Shown here one piece after another: positions 11,785-14,851 of a DNA stretch of 14,851 nt (position 1 is the first letter of the stretch; each line of letters begins with the position of its first letter). The position numbers were made by a program, and so were the translations under genes. The DNA lies in assembly GCA_937927665.1 (NCBI GenBank), contig CALBRY010000678.1:1-14851 (forward strand), given 5' to 3'. The notes below the pieces were generated by a model that worked only from the letters and a program-made list of their open reading frames with translations, was not told the DNA's origin and did no database searches. Origin of the DNA: an uncultured Chloroflexota bacterium. GTDB lineage: Bacteria; Chloroflexota; Anaerolineae; Aggregatilineales; Phototrophicaceae.

Positions 11785-13935
11785 TCACCGCATGAACACC
11801 ATCAGCGTGATGATCAAGAGCGCACCGGTAAAGACCGGGAAATAAAGCACCTTCACGATCAAATTACTGCGGAAGCTGACCATCGCCCATTCCGGGCGGC
11901 GCACCACGACAAACGCATTCGCCGCCACATTGATGATGGCGATATAGAGCATCACATACAGGTATTCCAGATAGGTTAAACCAGTCGCGCCGATGTTATC
12001 ACGCAGCGAGGTGTGCAGAACGGCGAACACGAAGAACAGTGCCGCGCCGAAGTTCAGCGCCGACGTAATTTCTTCTTTATCGCCAATGCTGCGCTCGTTG
12101 AGCAGGTACGCGAACAGCATCAACAAGCCGACGACGGCGGGCAGCAGATAGGCGATGAACGGACCGACAAACCCGCGCTGCGTATTCACGCTGAAGAACA
12201 ATTCCGGCAGCGGAGTCGATGCGCCGCGCACCGGAACACCGAACGTCGTCCCCAGATCCGGCTGACGGTAGCTGAAATAACTCGATTGAAGTGACCAGTT
12301 GAGCACCTGCACCGACGAATCCAACCCCGGCAGCAAACGCGGATTGATCAAATCATAGCTTTCGAGATCGGGCGTAAAGAGCACGCGCGCATCGAGATCG
12401 AGCGGCGTGATTCGGATATCGACATCGCGATCATCAAATGGAAACATCGAAGGATCGAACGATTGGGTGAGGCTGACACCGATCAACCATACGATCAATT
12501 CGCGGTCATCAATGCGGGTGCGCTGAATTTCTTCGATCGTCGCTTCTTCGCCAATGCGACCGGATAAAACAAAGCCTTGATCGATATCGGGAGCGTCCTC
12601 ACCTATCGGGTACGACTGCCAGATATACCCGTTCAAGCGTACCGTCGTGGGATCGGGGAATTCCATCGCCTGAATCAAGATCCCGGTCGGGATTTCGGTT
12701 GGCGGTTCAGCGACTCCGCTGGACTGGGCGACATTTTCGAGGAATCGACTGAGTGTGCTGCGGTCAGTGATGCGGACACCCTCCGGCGTGTGCTGCGAGA
12801 TCGTGATTCCCCAGATGAAGATGATCAACGCCACACACAGCCCGGACGAAATCACGCTGATCGTCCATAATTCGCGGGTGGAAAATCCGCGCGGGTAGGC
12901 GATCACAAGCGCGAAGAAAAAGATTGTCGCCGCGCCGGATAACGCGATCCCGACCAACCAACCGGAATTTTCGCGCGGGTCAAGTTCAAGCTCGGCACGG
13001 TTGAGGACGATGCCCATCACCCAACCGGTTGAGGGAAGCGGCTCAAAAAATGTCCACGACTGCTCACCCGTCACCGGATCGATCCAGCTAATGCGGACAG
13101 GTTCACCCGAAAGGGCGCGATCAGCCGAGGCGCGCAGTTCAGCGATGCCCATTTCGTCCGCCAGCCCGAAAATCGACTGATTGACGACATACTCACCGAT
13201 GGGATGCGCGAGAAATGTTCCGCTCGGCGTGATCACAAAACCGTACCCGGTCGCACCGAGTTCGAGCGCGGTCATCAGGACGCGCATATCCTGAACTGAA
13301 TAATCGATCGTGACGAGCCCGGCGGCATTTTCGGGCGTGTGATCCTCACCGACGCGGTAGAACGGCACACCGTACTCGATCAAGATTTTGCCCGCACCCG
13401 TCGCCATGAACGGCTCATTCCACATCGCCCCGTTTTCGAGCGGCGCGTGATACCAAGCTGTTTGTGCGCCGTCCGTCCCCGGCGGCGTGGTGTAGTCATA
13501 GGTCGCGCCGTCCAGCACATCGAACGCGCCATTTTCGCGGTAGACATAATGCTGATACAGGCGCAGTTCGGAATCATAAACGAACGGCTCAAAGGTGACG
13601 GCGATTCCGTCAATATCCGGGCGTTCGGTAACTTCGGTTTGAAGCCGCTCCTGTATCTGATCATACGGGAATGCGCCCGCCGATAAATCATCCGCAAGGT
13701 GATCGGCAATCGCCATGACTTCGGTAAACGCGGCGTCGATCTGTGCGGCGGCGGTGCGTGCCTGTGCTTCGGCGCTCGATAAGGCGTTTTGCTCGGTATC
13801 GGCGCGCAAATTGAGGTAGCTGTAGACAAGCAGCAGGGTGGTGATCAGCGCGACTGCCGACAGTGCGAGTAAGGCAAGTCTCAGGCGGGGCTGCGGATTT
13901 TCCGGTGGGATGGGCGATGAGGGTGGCGTGTTCAT
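11785..13935 (-). CDS. dCache sensor fused to a pentameric ligand-gated ion channel-like module
   Basis: A 716-residue membrane protein. Order: TM1 (18-41); extracellular dCache domain (about 50-310, with 'WYHAPLENGAMWNEPF', 'ILIEYGVPFYR', 'GLVTIDYSVQDMR', 'GYGFVITPSGTFLAHP'); TM2 (326-347); 9-residue loop; TM3 (357-379); a beta-rich domain (about 415-580); four C-terminal TM segments (590-612, 623-647, 655-679, 690-714). The beta domain and last TMs follow GLIC-type channels: 'MFPFDDRDVDIRI' (497-509) is the Pro-loop, 'VLNWSLQSSYFSY' (544-556) parallels GLIC 'LTGWDIESFTA', M1 carries 'YLLP', M2 runs 'EEITSALNFGAALFF' and M3 has 'LTYLEYLYVMLYIA'. There is no Cys-loop; C367 is the only cysteine. 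Topology is self-consistent, with Cache, beta domain and C-terminus all outside. ATG 13935 gives a sensible N-terminus; it has no Shine-Dalgarno but a promoter ends just before it. Activity is inferred, not shown. Confidence 0.85.
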   Translation of the reverse strand: MNTPPSSPIPPENPQPRLRLALLALSAVALITTLLLVYSYLNLRADTEQNALSSAEAQARTAAAQIDAAFTEVMAIADHLADDLSAGAFPYDQIQERLQTEVTERPDIDGIAVTFEPFVYDSELRLYQHYVYRENGAFDVLDGATYDYTTPPGTDGAQTAWYHAPLENGAMWNEPFMATGAGKILIEYGVPFYRVGEDHTPENAAGLVTIDYSVQDMRVLMTALELGATGYGFVITPSGTFLAHPIGEYVVNQSIFGLADEMGIAELRASADRALSGEPVRISWIDPVTGEQSWTFFEPLPSTGWVMGIVLNRAELELDPRENSGWLVGIALSGAATIFFFALVIAYPRGFSTRELWTISVISSGLCVALIIFIWGITISQHTPEGVRITDRSTLSRFLENVAQSSGVAEPPTEIPTGILIQAMEFPDPTTVRLNGYIWQSYPIGEDAPDIDQGFVLSGRIGEEATIEEIQRTRIDDRELIVWLIGVSLTQSFDPSMFPFDDRDVDIRITPLDLDARVLFTPDLESYDLINPRLLPGLDSSVQVLNWSLQSSYFSYRQPDLGTTFGVPVRGASTPLPELFFSVNTQRGFVGPFIAYLLPAVVGLLMLFAYLLNERSIGDKEEITSALNFGAALFFVFAVLHTSLRDNIGATGLTYLEYLYVMLYIAIINVAANAFVVVRRPEWAMVSFRSNLIVKVLYFPVFTGALLIITLMVFMR

Positions 13936-13943
13936 AACGAACG

Positions 13944-13971
13944 ATTTTATGAGTTTGGCAGAAAGATGCAA
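13944..13971 (-). promoter_or_regulatory. Promoter giving a leaderless mRNA for the channel-like gene
   Basis: TTGCAT (13966-13971), a 16-nt spacer, then TAAAAT (13944-13949) on the minus strand. The -10 ends 8 nt before the ATG, so transcription should start within a few bases of the start codon. This fits the absence of any Shine-Dalgarno and supports ATG 13935 over upstream in-frame starts such as ATG 14001. Confidence 0.55.
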
Positions 13972-14078
13972 AAAAGAAGGAAAAGCGCGGACGTGGAGCA
14001 TAACATCAAGGCTTTCACTCCGCATTCGCCTGTGCAATCGGGTTCTGATAGTCTGTGGGAGCTTTGCCGATTAAACAC

Positions 14079-14154
14079 CATTAAGTGTTACAAAAGCGCT
14101 GTAGGCGAGGGTGACAACAGTCACAGACTGTAACAAAAAAGTTCAATGTATAAT
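14079..14154 (+). promoter_or_regulatory. Repeat-rich upstream region and -10 of the PAS/LOV gene
   Basis: The gap between divergent genes (13936-14208) holds CATTAAGTG (14079-14087), an inverted pair TGTTACA/TGTAACA (14086-14092 and 14129-14135) and the perfect dyad ACAGTC-ACA-GACTGT (14117-14131). A perfect TATAAT follows (14149-14154). No -35 fits, so the dyad where the -35 would sit may bind an activator. The ATG follows 54 nt later behind AGGGTG. Confidence 0.45.
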
Positions 14155-14208
14155 TTCTTATAAGATGCATTGCCCCTCGTCTACACAACAAGATTCTTAG
14201 GGTGTTCT

Positions 14209-14851
14209 ATGCGCAACTCTCCTGAACCTCCATCCGATTGGCTTAATGCACTTCCCTGTACTCTTAAACCTCTCGTTGATCTCCAAGCGACTGACCCCGT
14301 TTCAGAAATCATTTATCTGCTGCAGCAGTTGTTTCAGCATCACCCCTTAGGAATGATGCTAATCGATGCGCTTCAGCCGGATATGCCGATTGTGTATGTG
14401 AACGAGGCATTCGAGCGATTGACGGGTTACACCGCCGCTGAAGTCATCGGTAAGAACAGCCGTTTTCTACAAGGTGCAGATCGGGATCAGGAAGGACACG
14501 CAGTCATCGCACAGGCGATCCGTTCTGGAGAACCCTGCTCGGTTGAGCTGCGCAATTATCACAAAGACGGGACGATGTTCTGGAACCGTGTGCAGATTGT
14601 TCCGATCCGCAATCGTGCGGGGAGCATCACGCACTATATGGGAACTCAACAGGATATTACAGAACAGGTTGAAGCTCACGCGGCGCTGGCGCACAGCGAG
14701 TCGCGTTACCATCAAATGTTCGAGAGCAATTCCGCTATCAAACTGGTGCTTGAGCCGGCGACAGGCAGAATTGTCGATGCGAATATTGCCGCTGCCAACT
14801 TCTACGGGTACACGCAAGAGCGACTGCGGACGATGCGCATTCAAGACCTGA
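14209..14851 (+). CDS. PAS/LOV signalling protein (C-terminus outside window)
   Basis: 214 residues are visible before the window ends, so the output domain (kinase, cyclase or other) is unseen. An N-terminal segment of about 40 residues leads into a first PAS domain (about 42-152) that is LOV-like: 'VYVNEAFERLTGYTAAEVIG', 'GKNSRFLQG' (81-89), 'ELRNYHKDG' (113-121), 'FWNRVQI' (124-130) and 'GTQQDITEQ' (145-153). Flavin-contacting positions N83, R85, Q88, N116, N126 and Q147 are all conserved, but the adduct-forming cysteine of GxNCRFLQ is Ser84. A second PAS starts near 165 ('RYHQMFESNSAIKLVLE'). ATG 14209 has AGGGTG 4 nt upstream. Divergent from the dCache-channel gene. No transmembrane helix is visible. 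The LOV-like assignment is strong; photochemistry is uncertain because of the Cys-to-Ser change. Confidence 0.85.
   Translation, partial: MRNSPEPPSDWLNALPCTLKPLVDLQATDPVSEIIYLLQQLFQHHPLGMMLIDALQPDMPIVYVNEAFERLTGYTAAEVIGKNSRFLQGADRDQEGHAVIAQAIRSGEPCSVELRNYHKDGTMFWNRVQIVPIRNRAGSITHYMGTQQDITEQVEAHAALAHSESRYHQMFESNSAIKLVLEPATGRIVDANIAAANFYGYTQERLRTMRIQDL

Overview
The window looks like chromosomal DNA of an environmental bacterium, most plausibly Chloroflexota (Anaerolineae-like). That assignment is an inference from GC a little above half, GATC/GCG-rich codons, secreted proteins with 'A-x-A'-type signal peptides, stand-alone bacterial RRM proteins and many PAS sensors; no rRNA or other marker gene is present. 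I see no tRNA, CRISPR array, transposase or phage gene.

Layout. (1) 1-823, minus: 5' part of a pyruvate dehydrogenase E1-alpha gene, with a promoter whose spacer is filled by a perfect 14-bp palindrome. (2) 1169-1963, plus: a secreted beta-rich protein with a long hairpin-bearing leader and a strong terminator. (3) 2095-2994, plus: an endonuclease IV-like metallo-TIM-barrel, convergent with a single-domain response regulator (3001-3360, minus). That regulator is divergent from a PAS histidine kinase (3647-4822, plus), so the two are a plausible two-component pair. (4) 4883-6328: secreted DUF4139-family protein. (5) 6482-7138: NUDIX hydrolase with its N-terminal helical domain. (6) 7224-9939: tight three-gene operon of a ketose-3-epimerase-like TIM barrel, an ABC-2-type permease and IolB (5-deoxy-glucuronate isomerase), pointing to inositol or rare-sugar metabolism.

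(7) 9970-11558, minus: a compact five-gene cluster with two paralogous RRM RNA-binding proteins, a small protein overlapping the first, a Cys-knuckle protein and a short helical protein. It is preceded by a strong promoter and a highly structured leader of about 185 nt or more, reminiscent of cold-shock leaders. (8) 11785-13935, minus: a membrane protein joining a dCache sensor domain to what reads as a complete pentameric ligand-gated ion channel module (GLIC-like extracellular beta-sandwich plus M1-M4). It appears to be expressed from a leaderless promoter. (9) 14209-end, plus: a PAS-rich signalling protein whose first PAS is a LOV domain with serine in place of the photoactive cysteine.

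The strongest candidate for something undescribed is the dCache-channel fusion. Next come the structured RRM leader with its cluster and the cysteine-less LOV protein. The sensory genes (3, 8, 9) suggest a lineage rich in extracellular and light or redox sensing; the metabolic genes (1, 5, 6) look ordinary apart from the ATPase-less permease inside the iolB operon.
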